In this document: in pieces, positions 48,436 to 57,329 of the stretch | How positions within the stretch are numbered: the stretch's first letter is position 1 | How the letters are laid out: each line of letters starts with the position of its first letter | DNA from: Hypericibacter terrae | Lineage (GTDB): Bacteria > Pseudomonadota > Alphaproteobacteria > Dongiales > Dongiaceae | Length of the DNA: 64,000 nucleotides | Assembly: GCF_008728855.1 (NCBI RefSeq) | Contig: NZ_CP042906.1 | Coordinates: 2,728,001-2,792,000 of the forward strand | Direction: 5' to 3' | Made by a program: the position numbers and the translations under genes | Notes under the pieces: model-generated | What the model saw: only the letters and a program-made list of their open reading frames with translations | Told to the model about the DNA's origin: nothing | Database searches by the model: none

Positions 48436-49320
48436 ATGACATCTCCGACTTCCTTCCTCGAAGAACCGCTCGCCCTCTCGGCCCCCCTGGCGCGCGAGAT
48501 CGCGCCAACCCTTTGTCATCGCGATCCCGCCAGCGGCGAGAGCTGCGCCTGGTATCACGGCTTCTGGCAATATCTGCGCCTGTTCGATTTCATCACCACG
48601 CCGCGCGACCATGCCGAGTTCTATCGGGCGGCGCTGACGCCGGCGATCGCGGCCGGGCAGCGCCGCGTGCTGATCTCCGGGACGGCCGACTATGCGCTGC
48701 TCCATTGCCTGCGCTGGATCTTCGAGGCGCAAGGCGCCAGCCCCACCGTCACCGTGCTGGATCTCTGTGCCACGCCGCTGCGCCTCAATGAATGGTATGC
48801 CGCACGCCATGGGCTGGCGGTCCGAGCGGTCCGCAGCGACATTCTCGCCTACAGCCAGGCCTCGCCCTTCGACATGATCTGTACCCATTCCTTCCTCGGG
48901 CGCTTTGCACCGGAGGTCCGGCCGACGCTGGTGGCGCGCTGGCATGAGCTGCTGCGGCCGGGCGGCCGTGTGGTCACGGTCAACCGCATCCGGCCCGAGG
49001 CGCCCGAGCGCGTCGGCTTCACGCCCGCCCAGGCCAAGGGCCTGCGCGAGCGCGTGCTGGCTGCGACGGCGGCGGCGCAGGACCGGATCGACGTCTCGCC
49101 GGAAGTCATCGCGACCATGGCCGACGCCTACGCCCACGCCAAGCAGAAGACCCACCCGGTGCGCTCGGTGGCGGAGCTGGAAGAATTGTTCCACGGGGCC
49201 GGTTTCCGCCTGGAGCAGGTGGTCGTGGCGCCCGTCGGTCCGCGCTCGACGCAGGCGCCGCTCGGCCCCACCATGTCGGGCGGCGCCAACTACGCCCAGA
49301 TCATCGCGATCCGCGACTGA
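48436..49320 (+). CDS. Class I SAM-dependent methyltransferase-like protein
   Basis: A 294-residue protein with a Rossmann-like methyltransferase core, though the glycine motif I is weak (VLISGTADYALL at about 75-86). The acidic strand 2 TVLDLCATPLRLNEWY, motif IV region DMICTHSFLGRF and LLRPGGRVVTVNRI are clear. An N-terminal extension holds CHRDPASGESCAWYHGFWQYL. The methyl acceptor is unknown. It starts 4 bp after the second SDR stop, so the three genes form one unit. Confidence 0.78.
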   Translation: MTSPTSFLEEPLALSAPLAREIAPTLCHRDPASGESCAWYHGFWQYLRLFDFITTPRDHAEFYRAALTPAIAAGQRRVLISGTADYALLHCLRWIFEAQGASPTVTVLDLCATPLRLNEWYAARHGLAVRAVRSDILAYSQASPFDMICTHSFLGRFAPEVRPTLVARWHELLRPGGRVVTVNRIRPEAPERVGFTPAQAKGLRERVLAATAAAQDRIDVSPEVIATMADAYAHAKQKTHPVRSVAELEELFHGAGFRLEQVVVAPVGPRSTQAPLGPTMSGGANYAQIIAIRD

Positions 49321-49329
49321 CCGGCGGCG

Positions 49330-50721
49330 TTATCGGGGCGGCGGGTTGTCGATCTCGCTGATGAAATTCTCGAGCTTCCCGGCGGCGCTGATGGGAATCT
49401 CGTCGACATAGACGAAATCGATCTCGAAGGGGATCGGCAGCCGCGTCAGGATATGGGCGCGCAGCGTTGTTTCTTCCTCGGGCGTCAGGGGCCGCTCGAC
49501 GGCGAGGCGCCCCTGCAGGCGCTGCAGCGATTTCTGCACGAACTGATGCTGGCGGATCGGCGCGATCTCCCGGAAGCGCCGCGAACCGAAGGAGGGCCAA
49601 TAGCGCCCGCCATCGGGCGTGGTCAGCATGTTGCGCACACGTCCCTGCACCTGCTCCAGGACGGGCAGCCCGCGGCCGCAATCGCAAAGCGCGCCGACCT
49701 TGGCGTAATCGCCGACCGCGTAACGCAGCAGTGGCATGGCGAAGTTGAAGAGCGGCGTCACCACGACACGACCCACCTCGCCCGGGCGGCAAGCCCGCCC
49801 CTGTTCGTCGAGCACTTCCAGCAGGACGGTTTCGCTCTGGACATGGAGGTGATTCTCGCGCGCGGGGCATTGCAGCGCCAAATAGCCGATCTCCTTGCAG
49901 GAATAGACATCGGCGATGGACACGCCCCACGTCTCGCGCACCAGGGTGCGCGTTTCGGGCGGCAGCAATTCCGCGATCGACAGGACCTGGCGCAGATTGC
50001 TCGGCCGCATCCCGGCGTCGCCGCAATATTGGGCCAGCGCCGCGAGGTTCGAGGGATAGGTCAGCAGGTAGTGCGGGTTCTTCCGCATGAGCCAGTCGGC
50101 CTGCTGCGCCACCGACGCCAGGAGGCTGAGACGGGCCGCCTTTCCCGTCGGAAACGGATAGGTCCGCTGGTCGCCCCATCGCGGCAGATCCTCGCCGTCC
50201 GGCGGCAGCGCCATGTCGCTCCTTTCGAACTTGCGGATGACGGCGAAGAAGCCGGAAAAATCGCGCTGCTGCCAGAGCGCCTCGCGCAGGCCCACGGCGC
50301 GGAACCAGGTTTGTGCCAGGTCGCTGGTAACGATCCGCACCGGCTGGCCCGTGGAGCCCGAGGTACGGATCTCGTGACGACGGCCGTGATGCTCCGGCAG
50401 GTCCTTCGACAGCAGCTTGTTGCCGGCGGCCTGCACTTCGGGACGGGTCAGGACGGGCAACTGCGACCAGCTCGCCTCGTCGAGCACCATGCCCCGGTGA
50501 AATCCCGCCTGTTGCAGCCGCTCGGCATAGAACGGAATCGTCGCCGCGGCATGGCGCAGCAGCGCCTTCAATTGCTCGAACTGGGCCTGGCGCAGACGCT
50601 CCGGCCTCCACCATTGGCTGTCCTGCAGGCGATGCTGCAAGCGATGCATCATGCGCGCGACGGGAGTCCCGGGCGGCGGCAAGGGCAGATCGTTCGCGGA
50701 CTTCCTTGTATTCAAGGCCAT
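49330..50721 (-). CDS. PaaK/CapK-type adenylate-forming ligase
   Basis: A 463-residue protein of the phenylacetate-CoA ligase family. The P-loop-like RTSGSTGQPVRI (about 125-136), YSCKEIGY in place of the usual YG-T/S-E, LRYAVGDYAKVG, and a CDCGRGLPVLEQVQGRVRNML segment are aligned with PaaK A8 features. The family activates aryl acids to CoA esters or serves polysaccharide biosynthesis (CapK). The start at 50721 overlaps the tctB stop by 10 bp, so it is the last gene of the tct operon. Substrate is inferred only. Confidence 0.83.
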   Translation of the reverse strand: MALNTRKSANDLPLPPPGTPVARMMHRLQHRLQDSQWWRPERLRQAQFEQLKALLRHAAATIPFYAERLQQAGFHRGMVLDEASWSQLPVLTRPEVQAAGNKLLSKDLPEHHGRRHEIRTSGSTGQPVRIVTSDLAQTWFRAVGLREALWQQRDFSGFFAVIRKFERSDMALPPDGEDLPRWGDQRTYPFPTGKAARLSLLASVAQQADWLMRKNPHYLLTYPSNLAALAQYCGDAGMRPSNLRQVLSIAELLPPETRTLVRETWGVSIADVYSCKEIGYLALQCPARENHLHVQSETVLLEVLDEQGRACRPGEVGRVVVTPLFNFAMPLLRYAVGDYAKVGALCDCGRGLPVLEQVQGRVRNMLTTPDGGRYWPSFGSRRFREIAPIRQHQFVQKSLQRLQGRLAVERPLTPEEETTLRAHILTRLPIPFEIDFVYVDEIPISAAGKLENFISEIDNPPPR

Positions 50722-51188
50722 ACCAAAGGTCCTCGCGGTTGCGGCATGCCGAGAAGCTCGATGAAGCCCAGTGCCGCTGCCAGAGCGAGAGCAGCGCAGA
50801 GCAACGCCACCCACCAGGGGGCACCCCGCCATTTGACATAACCGCCGACATAGAGCGGCAAGCCGATCGCGAAGCCGAACAGCCAGACCAGAGGCACCGC
50901 CGCGATCAGGCCGAGCATCGCCCGCAAGGCCGGTCCGACCGGCACGGCGGAAGCGGGCTCGACGGAACTGTCGGCCGGCCCGGCGCGCACCGCCCTGCCT
51001 CTTTCGCGCAGGCGTTCGGCGAGGCGCAAGACACAGAGGCCGACCGTCGCCACGGCCAGCGCCGCCGGAAAACCCAGCACGCGGAGCCCGTGATGATAGA
51101 CCAGGGCATCGAGCGTCAGGGCCACGAGGAGCAGGAGTGCGATCAGCCCCGGAAACAGCAGCTCGCTGTCGCGCAACGCAGGTCTCAT
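50712..51188 (-). CDS. Tripartite tricarboxylate transporter TctB-like subunit
   Basis: Small membrane subunit of 158 residues with four hydrophobic helices (about 11-28, 35-55, 90-110 and 122-143), the usual TctB layout with poor sequence conservation. A Pro/Ala cytoplasmic loop separates helices 2 and 3. It overlaps tctA by 4 bp and the ligase gene by 10 bp, which supports the assignment. Confidence 0.85.
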   Translation of the reverse strand: MRPALRDSELLFPGLIALLLLVALTLDALVYHHGLRVLGFPAALAVATVGLCVLRLAERLRERGRAVRAGPADSSVEPASAVPVGPALRAMLGLIAAVPLVWLFGFAIGLPLYVGGYVKWRGAPWWVALLCAALALAAALGFIELLGMPQPRGPLVWP

Positions 51189-52672
51189 CGGCGCCTCAGC
51201 AGCAACTGCACCGCCGGGCGCCAGAACATGCCGGCCAGGAGCAGCAGGCCGATCGCGAGCGTGGTCGGCCGCAGCAGAAAGCCCGCGCCATAAGCCTGAA
51301 GCGAGATTCCGAAATAGGTCTCGACCAGGTGGCCCAACACGAATCCCAGCACCAGCGCGGCGCGGCCATAACCCAGCCCCTGCATCGCCAGCCCGAGGCC
51401 GCCGAAGAGGAAGGTGACCGCAATATCGGCGAAACTGCCTTCGACCGCATAGACGCCGAGCAGCACGATCGCCATCAGCACGGGGGCCAGAACGCGGCCC
51501 GGCAAGGCGCTGACGCTGACCAGCGGCCTTGCCAGGGCCAGCATCATGACGGCCGACAGGACATTGGCGACTGCCAGCGTCAAGGTCAGCCCGATCGCGA
51601 GATCCATATGGGTTTTCAGGAAGCGGGGTCTCGGCTCGAGACCGAGCAGTTGAAAGGCGCCCAGCATCAGCACCATGCCGGAGCTGCCCGGAATGCCGAG
51701 TGCGAGGGTCGGCACCAGCGCCCCGCCCTCCTTCGCGTTGTTCGCCGATTCCGGCGCGATCACGCCTTCGATCGCGCCCTTGCCGAACGCGTCGGCATTG
51801 CGTGCCGTCTGCTTCGCCGTTCCATAGGCGATGAAGGAAGACGCCTCGCCGCCGATACCGGGAATGATTCCGATCAACACGCCGAGCAGCGAGCAGCGCA
51901 GAGTCAGCGCCCAATGGCGAAGCGGCGCCAGGATGCCGTCGACGATCTGGCGCGCCGGCATCCCGCCCTCGGCCTTGGCCGGGCCGATGGCCGAGCCGGT
52001 CATGGCCAGGCGCACCAGCTCCGGAATGGCGAAGAGGCCGGTCACCACCGGCACGACGCGGAAGCCGTCGAGCAGATAGTCGCTGCCGAACCAGAAGCGC
52101 GGCACGCCGGTCGTCTGCTGATAGCCGACCATGGCGAGACAGAGGCCGAGGCCGCCGGCGATGAGACCCTTGGTCATGCTGCCTTTGCCGAGAATGGCGA
52201 GGCAGGCGACGCCGGCGAGCGCCAGGAGGAAGGTTTCGGGCGACCCCAGGAGGAACACCACCGGCTTCAGCACCGGCAACAGGAATCCCAGCGCCAAGGC
52301 GCCGATCACGCCGCCGATGGCCGAGGCCGAGAGGGCCGCCGCGATGGCATAAGCCGCACGGCCTTGCCGCGCCAACGGCTGGCCGTCGATCAAGGTGGCG
52401 GCCGAGGGTGGCGCGCCCGGCACGCCGAAGAGAACGGCCGTGACCGAGCCGCCGTTATAGATCACGGCATGGACCGACAGCAGGAAGGCCAGGCCCGGCA
52501 ACGGATCCATGCCCTGCACCAGCGGCAGCAACAGCGCCAGGGCCGTGACGCCGCCGATGCCGGGCAGCAGGCCGAAGAACAGCCCCAGCGACATGCCGAT
52601 GAGGATCGCCAGCATCACGTCCCAGCGCAGGAACGCGATGGCGCCCTGGGCGAAGATATCGAGCGCGCTCAT
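51185..52672 (-). CDS. tctA: Tripartite tricarboxylate transporter TctA subunit
   Basis: Large transport subunit of 495 residues with about eleven hydrophobic helices. Diagnostic repeats GLFFGLLPGIGGVTALALLLP (in part) near 30-50 and LIGIIPGIGGEASSFIAYG in the second half both carry the TctA PGIGG motif. PESANNAKEGGALVPTLALGIPGSSG is typical. The start at 52672 begins MSALDIFAQG. Cargo is a carboxylate; which one is not visible. It follows tctC by 35 bp. Confidence 0.94.
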   Translation of the reverse strand: MSALDIFAQGAIAFLRWDVMLAILIGMSLGLFFGLLPGIGGVTALALLLPLVQGMDPLPGLAFLLSVHAVIYNGGSVTAVLFGVPGAPPSAATLIDGQPLARQGRAAYAIAAALSASAIGGVIGALALGFLLPVLKPVVFLLGSPETFLLALAGVACLAILGKGSMTKGLIAGGLGLCLAMVGYQQTTGVPRFWFGSDYLLDGFRVVPVVTGLFAIPELVRLAMTGSAIGPAKAEGGMPARQIVDGILAPLRHWALTLRCSLLGVLIGIIPGIGGEASSFIAYGTAKQTARNADAFGKGAIEGVIAPESANNAKEGGALVPTLALGIPGSSGMVLMLGAFQLLGLEPRPRFLKTHMDLAIGLTLTLAVANVLSAVMMLALARPLVSVSALPGRVLAPVLMAIVLLGVYAVEGSFADIAVTFLFGGLGLAMQGLGYGRAALVLGFVLGHLVETYFGISLQAYGAGFLLRPTTLAIGLLLLAGMFWRPAVQLLLRRR

Positions 52673-52707
52673 GCGAACCGGTCGCCGCGTCTGCTCAGGG
52701 CCGCCCC

Positions 52708-53766
52708 CTACTCGCTCACCAGCAGCGTCTTGAGCGTCTCGCGATGCGCGTCGTCGACACCGGTCAGCAGATCCAGGGACTGCCCGCGCACGAAATCCGG
52801 CGTCTGGTAGACCAGAACCCTGTCGGCCGTTGCCGCGGCCGCCAGCACCGCCGGGTCGCTCAGCACCTTTTGAAAGGCATCCTGGAGAAACCGGGCGCGA
52901 TCGGCGGGAAGATCGGGAGGGCCGATAATGGTACGGGTCACTTCGGCAACACGAACGCAATATTCCATCCACCAGCTGGCGTCGGCGGTCAGGGTGGCCT
53001 GCTCGAACACCGTGGGGAGGTCGGGAAACAGGGTCGAGCGCTCATGGCCGATGGCGGCGATCGGCAGAAGCTGACCGTCCTGCGCATAGCTATGCGCCGA
53101 GCTGGCGGTGACGATGATCCCGTCCACCTCGCCGCGCATGGCGGCGAGCGACGCTTCGTTGGAGCCCTTGTAGCCGGTGATGAGGTTGGACGGGATCGCC
53201 AGCGCATGCGTGAAAACGCTGATCCACAGACCTTGACCCGTCGACCGACCCGAGGCTGCCCATTTCACCGGATGATCGGCAGAGATCAATTCCGCCAGGC
53301 TACGGAAGGAGGAGCGCGGGCTCAGCATCACGATCGGCGTATCCGCGCCCAGACCGGCGATCCAGGTCATGCGCTGGAGATCGAAGCTGGCCCCTTCCTG
53401 GCCGAGGAGCTGGGCCAGCGCCGCCCCCGAACCGGAAACGATCATCATGAGGAGGCCGTCCGGGTCGGCATCGTAAATCTGATTGAGCGCCAGCAGCCCG
53501 CCGGCACCCGGACGATTTTCGACGAGCACGTCCCCGCCCAGCTCCTTCGCCAGGAACGGCGCCAGCAACCGCGCGTAGCTGTCATAACCACCGCCTGCGC
53601 CCGATCCCACGACGAGGCGAACGGTGCGGCCGCGGTAATAGTCGGCGGCGGTCCCGGCAGCCTGGACTTGGGAAGGGAACCCGGCGCCTCCGACCGCGCC
53701 CGCGGCAATGATCGCGAGCAGCCACGCGGTCGCGCTGCGGCGCCCCGAATCGACGACCTCGGCCAT
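52708..53766 (-). CDS. tctC: TctC-like periplasmic solute receptor
   Basis: Bug-type solute receptor of 352 residues for the TctAB system. A signal peptide lies at about 1-36 (SATAWLLAIIAAGAVGGAG, ending VQA). The mature part opens DYYRGRTVRLVVGSGAGGGYD, the family start, and continues with VENRPGAGG and WAASGRSTGQG. It is the first gene of the tctC-tctA-tctB-ligase operon. A truncated relative lies at 55528-55758 on the far side of the porin gene. Confidence 0.93.
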   Translation of the reverse strand: MAEVVDSGRRSATAWLLAIIAAGAVGGAGFPSQVQAAGTAADYYRGRTVRLVVGSGAGGGYDSYARLLAPFLAKELGGDVLVENRPGAGGLLALNQIYDADPDGLLMMIVSGSGAALAQLLGQEGASFDLQRMTWIAGLGADTPIVMLSPRSSFRSLAELISADHPVKWAASGRSTGQGLWISVFTHALAIPSNLITGYKGSNEASLAAMRGEVDGIIVTASSAHSYAQDGQLLPIAAIGHERSTLFPDLPTVFEQATLTADASWWMEYCVRVAEVTRTIIGPPDLPADRARFLQDAFQKVLSDPAVLAAAATADRVLVYQTPDFVRGQSLDLLTGVDDAHRETLKTLLVSE

Positions 53767-54120
53767 GCTTCCCCCCGCCTGCCCCTCGACTCCGCATTCT
53801 AGACCGGTCGCCCGATTGCGCCATGGGCCGAACCGGGCGCCCGCGACAGCCCCAAGCCGGCGCGAGCCCTTCTCCCTTCTTATCGCACAATCAATGGCTT
53901 GAAGGGGATCGAAGACATCATCGCGGCCGGGCCCCCGGGCCGGAAGTCCATCGTAAGCCCGGCCAGGTTCGAGACCGACGCGCAAAAGGGGGAGGCACGC
54001 CAGCCGCCATAGGCATCCCTGGATAAGACTGTATTCTCACCTTGTTAGGGGATTTTCGGCATATCAGACAGCAGGCGATCGCACCGTCGATCGCAAATCG
54101 ACGGATGGGGGCCGTTCGTC
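53767..54120. other. Divergent gap between tctC and porin
   Basis: No gene is apparent in this 354 bp stretch. It must contain the promoters of the tctC operon (minus) and the porin (plus). A GC-rich self-complementary segment (GGCCGGGCCCCCGGGCC) lies near 53929-53945. The last 80 bp before the porin are less GC-rich. No confident -35/-10 pair was found. Confidence 0.35.
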
Positions 54121-55257
54121 ATGAAATTTGTTCTTCTCGGGTCGACCGCGCTGGTCGGCGTCGGACTCGTTGCGGGCAATGCCCAGGCGGCGCAAGGCAT
54201 CCAACTGGGCCTCGGCGGGTACTACGAGGCGGCGGCGGGCCTCGTCTTTTCCCAGAGCAACAATGACGGCGAACCCGGCGCCCATACGCGCGACGTCGTC
54301 TTCCGCCAGGATGTCGAGGTCCATTTCAAGGGCGAGGCCAAGCTCGACAATGGCCTGACGGTCGGTGCGCGCATCGAAATGGAAGGCCAGCAGTCCAACG
54401 ACCAGATCGACGAAGTCTGGGCCTATTTCAAGGGCGGGTGGGGTCAGGTCCGCTTCGGCGATGACGACGATGCGAGCCGGCAACTGCACTATCTGATCCC
54501 CAGCGCTTCCGAGCTGTTCGGCGTCGATACCCCGGACTTCGAGTTTTCGAACAACCACGGCAACAACTTCAACAACGGCTCGTTCCAGACGAACAGCACC
54601 ATGCTGAATATCTCGAGCGACGCCACGAAGATCATCTATTTCAGCCCGACCTTTGCCGGTTTCTCCTTCGCCGTGTCCTTCGCTCCGGATCGGCGCGGCG
54701 AGAACAGCTATTCCTACTGGTCGGGGCCCGGCGGAACGACCCTGAGCAACAATTCAGGGCAGGTTCAGAACGTCATCTCGGCGGCCCTGAACTTCGAACA
54801 CGACTTCAATGGCATCGACCTCGCGACCGGTATCGGATTTGGCGAGGGTCAATTCGAGTCCACGGGCGGGAACCACAATGTGCAGACCAGCTGGGGCCTC
54901 GACGGCCATCTGATCGTGACGTTCGCCGGCTTCACGGTCGGTGGCGCCGGTCTCTACTTCGATAACTGGCAGAGCGCCAGCGGCGCCGATTATTGGGTCG
55001 CGGGTCTCGGCGCCACCTACAATTGGGATGCCTGGACCGTCGGTCTGGCCTGGTCGCATGGCGACTATGAATATGCGACAAGCGGCGGCTCGTCCGACAG
55101 GATCGACATCGTCGAGGTGACCGGCCGCTACGATCTCGGTCCGGGCCTCTCGCTGGATGGCATGGTCGGCTACAACACCATGAATGCCGGCGGCGGCACC
55201 GGCCACCAGGACGACAATACCTGGGAAGGCGGCGTGGGATTCTTCATCGGGTTCTAG
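54121..55257 (+). CDS. Gram-negative porin (porin_4 type)
   Basis: Outer-membrane porin of 378 residues. A signal peptide (MKFVLLGSTALVGVGLVAGN, cleavage after AQA) precedes amphipathic beta strands. The typical opening QLGLGGYYEAAAGLVF and strand VDVEVHFKGEAKLDNGLTVGARI in outline are followed by VWAYFKGGWGQVRFGDDD. It ends in an aromatic residue (GVGFFIGF). No cysteines occur in the mature part. It is a single-gene plus-strand unit between two tctC-related sequences, so a link to carboxylate entry is plausible but unproven. Confidence 0.92.
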   Translation: MKFVLLGSTALVGVGLVAGNAQAAQGIQLGLGGYYEAAAGLVFSQSNNDGEPGAHTRDVVFRQDVEVHFKGEAKLDNGLTVGARIEMEGQQSNDQIDEVWAYFKGGWGQVRFGDDDDASRQLHYLIPSASELFGVDTPDFEFSNNHGNNFNNGSFQTNSTMLNISSDATKIIYFSPTFAGFSFAVSFAPDRRGENSYSYWSGPGGTTLSNNSGQVQNVISAALNFEHDFNGIDLATGIGFGEGQFESTGGNHNVQTSWGLDGHLIVTFAGFTVGGAGLYFDNWQSASGADYWVAGLGATYNWDAWTVGLAWSHGDYEYATSGGSSDRIDIVEVTGRYDLGPGLSLDGMVGYNTMNAGGGTGHQDDNTWEGGVGFFIGF

Positions 55258-55527
55258 GTCGGGATGGCCCGCGGGCCGGACCCCTTGCGTGACAGGTCGA
55301 AAAGCAACCTTGTCAGCGCGTGCCGGACTTCCGAAGGACATCCACCAGATTCGCCCCACCTGAATTTGCTCCGCCATGGCGTTGACGGTTGACCACCATG
55401 CGGTCATGGAGCCGCTCGATCGCCTCGCTGCCGGTACGGACGAAGAGACCGGGCAAGAAGGCGTGCATCACGCAGGCGAGCGAGGCGTTGAACAGGCGCA
55501 GGCCGAATCCCATGGCCACCCTCCAAT

Positions 55528-55758
55528 GCCCGCCAGGGCTGTTGTCAGATGGGATGGCAGCAATTGTGCATAGCCGTCATAGCCGCCACCGGCGCCCGAG
55601 CTCGCTACTAAATGAACCGCCCGGACGCGATAGAAATCGGCGGCGGTTCCCTCGAAGCCCCGGGAAAACATCACGGTCAAAGCGGTTGCGATCGCGGCCC
55701 CGCTCGAAAGCAGCCATATGCTGACGCGACGACGTCCGCGATCGATGATCCCGACCAT
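55528..55758 (-). pseudogene. Truncated tctC remnant
   Basis: From an ATG at 55758 the frame encodes a signal-like IDRGRRRVSIWLLSSGAAIAT and then GTAADFYRVRAVHLVASSG, AGGGYDGYAQLLPSHLTT. This matches the N-terminal 77 residues of the tctC product at 52708-53766. Homology stops at about 55528 and the frame ends at 55468 after unrelated residues. The remaining three quarters of the gene are missing. The 270 bp between this remnant and the porin contain only short frames that I do not recognise. Confidence 0.75.
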
Positions 55759-56075
55759 GTCCAGCCCTCTGCCCCCAGGACACGCTCGCGCGCACCCGCG
55801 CGAAGACCATGATTCGGCATTCCCGCGATGATGCAATGCAACATCGCCAACCCTGGGAAGCCATTCCGGCGGTTATGAAATATCTGTCTACCCCGGCAGA
55901 TTGCTTGACCGGCCTCCCTGCCGACCTATCATCGGGCTGACGCGACGGTTCTTTGCCCGTCGCCAAGGGCCCAAGGGAATTGCACTACGACCGGGCGTCG
56001 GACGCGCGAAACAGTGGGACGGCCGCCCGGGTTTGTTGGCTTTGCCAATCACAAAGAAAACCCGAGGAGACTCTC
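55759..56075. other. Gap upstream of ABC solute-binding gene
   Basis: About 317 bp without a supported gene, between the tctC remnant and the solute-binding protein. A longer in-frame extension of the binding protein back to 55953 is unlikely because it precedes the twin-arginine signal. The stretch should contain the promoter of the ABC transporter. I see no clear operator. Confidence 0.35.
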
Positions 56076-57257
56076 ATGTTGTTCGAACAGGGGATCAGTC
56101 GCAGGTCGTTGTTGCGGCAAAGCATCGGCAGTGCCGCGGCCTTGCCGCTCATCGGCCAGCTTTCGTCCAGAGCGTTCGCTGCCACGAAGGGCACGGTTCA
56201 GTTCGCGGATATCGGCGTCGGCGATCCGGGCGGCGACTGGTCGAAATACACCGCCGCCTCGGGCTGGGGCGTCAATCTCGTCGCCTTCGGCAATGCGCCC
56301 TCGGCCATCCTCAATGTGCTGATCGCGGGCGGCGGCCAAGGCACCTATGACATCATCAATATCGTCGGCGGCATGCAGAAGCCGCTGGTCGAGAACAGCC
56401 TCATCGATGAGATCGACACGAGCAAGATGCCGAACTGGGCCAAGGACAGTTTCGTGCAGAAATACCTGACACAAGGCACGCCGGGGTTCGACTTCATCGG
56501 CTATGACAAGAAGATCTATGGCGTGCCGACGGTGATTCAGGGCGATTCCTTCGCCTATCTGCCGGAAGCGACCGGCGGCGAGCTCACCTCCTATGGCGCG
56601 CTGTTCGACCCCAAATTCAAAGGCTATGTCGCGCTCGAGGACAACTACACCACCGCGGGCCAGAAGACGGCGCTCTATATGAAGGCCGCGAAGCTCGCGA
56701 CCATCGAGGATCCGCACGACATGACGCCCGGCGAGATCAAGGCCGTGGTCGATTTCCTAATCGAGAAGAAGAAGGAAGGCCAGTTCCGTGTGATCTGGAA
56801 TTCCTTCGAGCAATCGGTCGGCCTCCTCGTCAACAAGGAGGTCTATGTCATGGATTGCTGGGAGCCGATGGTGTTCGTGGCCAACAGCAAGGGCGTGAAG
56901 GCCGTCTATGCCAAGCCGAGCGAGGGTTACCTGCTCTGGGCCATGGCCGCTTATATCGTCAAGAACCCGAACCGGACCCAGGAACAGACCGCCGCCGCCT
57001 ATGCTCTGCTCGATTTCATGTTGGGCGGCTGGTATGGCGCCAAGATCACGAGCCTGCGCGGCTATATGACGAACCCGCAGGCCGTGTCTTATGCCAAGGC
57101 CAACACCGGCGAATTCAGCGCCGACGAGGCGGCCAAGGTCGAAGCCATCACCAAAGGCGTCGAGGCCAAGCTCGCCCAAGGTGGCACCTGGCAGAATCGC
57201 TGGCCGAAGAATGTCGAGACTTACGAATCCGAGTGGGCGCGTTTCAAGGCCGCGTGA
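56076..57257 (+). CDS. Polyamine-type ABC transporter solute-binding protein
   Basis: Periplasmic binding protein of 393 residues of the PotD/ABC extracellular family 1 group. A twin-arginine signal (QGISRRSLLRQSIG) ends near AFA, about 33. The mature protein has GTYDIINIVGGMQKPLVEN, IYGVPTVIQGDSFAYL, and VIWNSFEQSVGLLVNKEV. The start at 56076 has GAGGAGA 8 nt upstream. Downstream are two permeases, and the ATPase lies on the other strand. Ligand could be a polyamine, amino acid or other amine; the neighbours suggest a nitrogen compound. Confidence 0.9.
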   Translation: MLFEQGISRRSLLRQSIGSAAALPLIGQLSSRAFAATKGTVQFADIGVGDPGGDWSKYTAASGWGVNLVAFGNAPSAILNVLIAGGGQGTYDIINIVGGMQKPLVENSLIDEIDTSKMPNWAKDSFVQKYLTQGTPGFDFIGYDKKIYGVPTVIQGDSFAYLPEATGGELTSYGALFDPKFKGYVALEDNYTTAGQKTALYMKAAKLATIEDPHDMTPGEIKAVVDFLIEKKKEGQFRVIWNSFEQSVGLLVNKEVYVMDCWEPMVFVANSKGVKAVYAKPSEGYLLWAMAAYIVKNPNRTQEQTAAAYALLDFMLGGWYGAKITSLRGYMTNPQAVSYAKANTGEFSADEAAKVEAITKGVEAKLAQGGTWQNRWPKNVETYESEWARFKAA

Positions 57258-57273
57258 TCTTCCTTCATCCCGA

Positions 57274-57304
57274 GAAGGGTCCGCTCGAAAGAGCGGGCCT
57301 CTTC
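57274..57304 (+). other. Hairpin with GAAA tetraloop after the binding-protein gene
   Basis: The plus-strand sequence GAAGGGTCCGCTC-GAAA-GAGCGGGCCTCTTC forms a stem of about ten pairs with two wobbles, plus three more past one bulge, closed by a GNRA loop. It lies 17 nt after the binding-protein stop and 26 nt before the permease start. Such hairpins commonly stabilise the upstream mRNA so that the binding protein exceeds the permeases. There is no T-tract. Confidence 0.55.
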
Positions 57305-57329
57305 TCCTCGTGCAATCACCGGACCCTTC

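Noticed and set aside
55266-55277. GGCCCGCGGGCC palindrome after the porin stop as a terminator
   Set aside because: It has no loop and no following T-tract, so a terminator call is not supported.
55313-55519. 68-codon minus-strand ORF after the porin
   Set aside because: No recognisable motif and next to a pseudogene; may be decayed sequence but I cannot support a gene.
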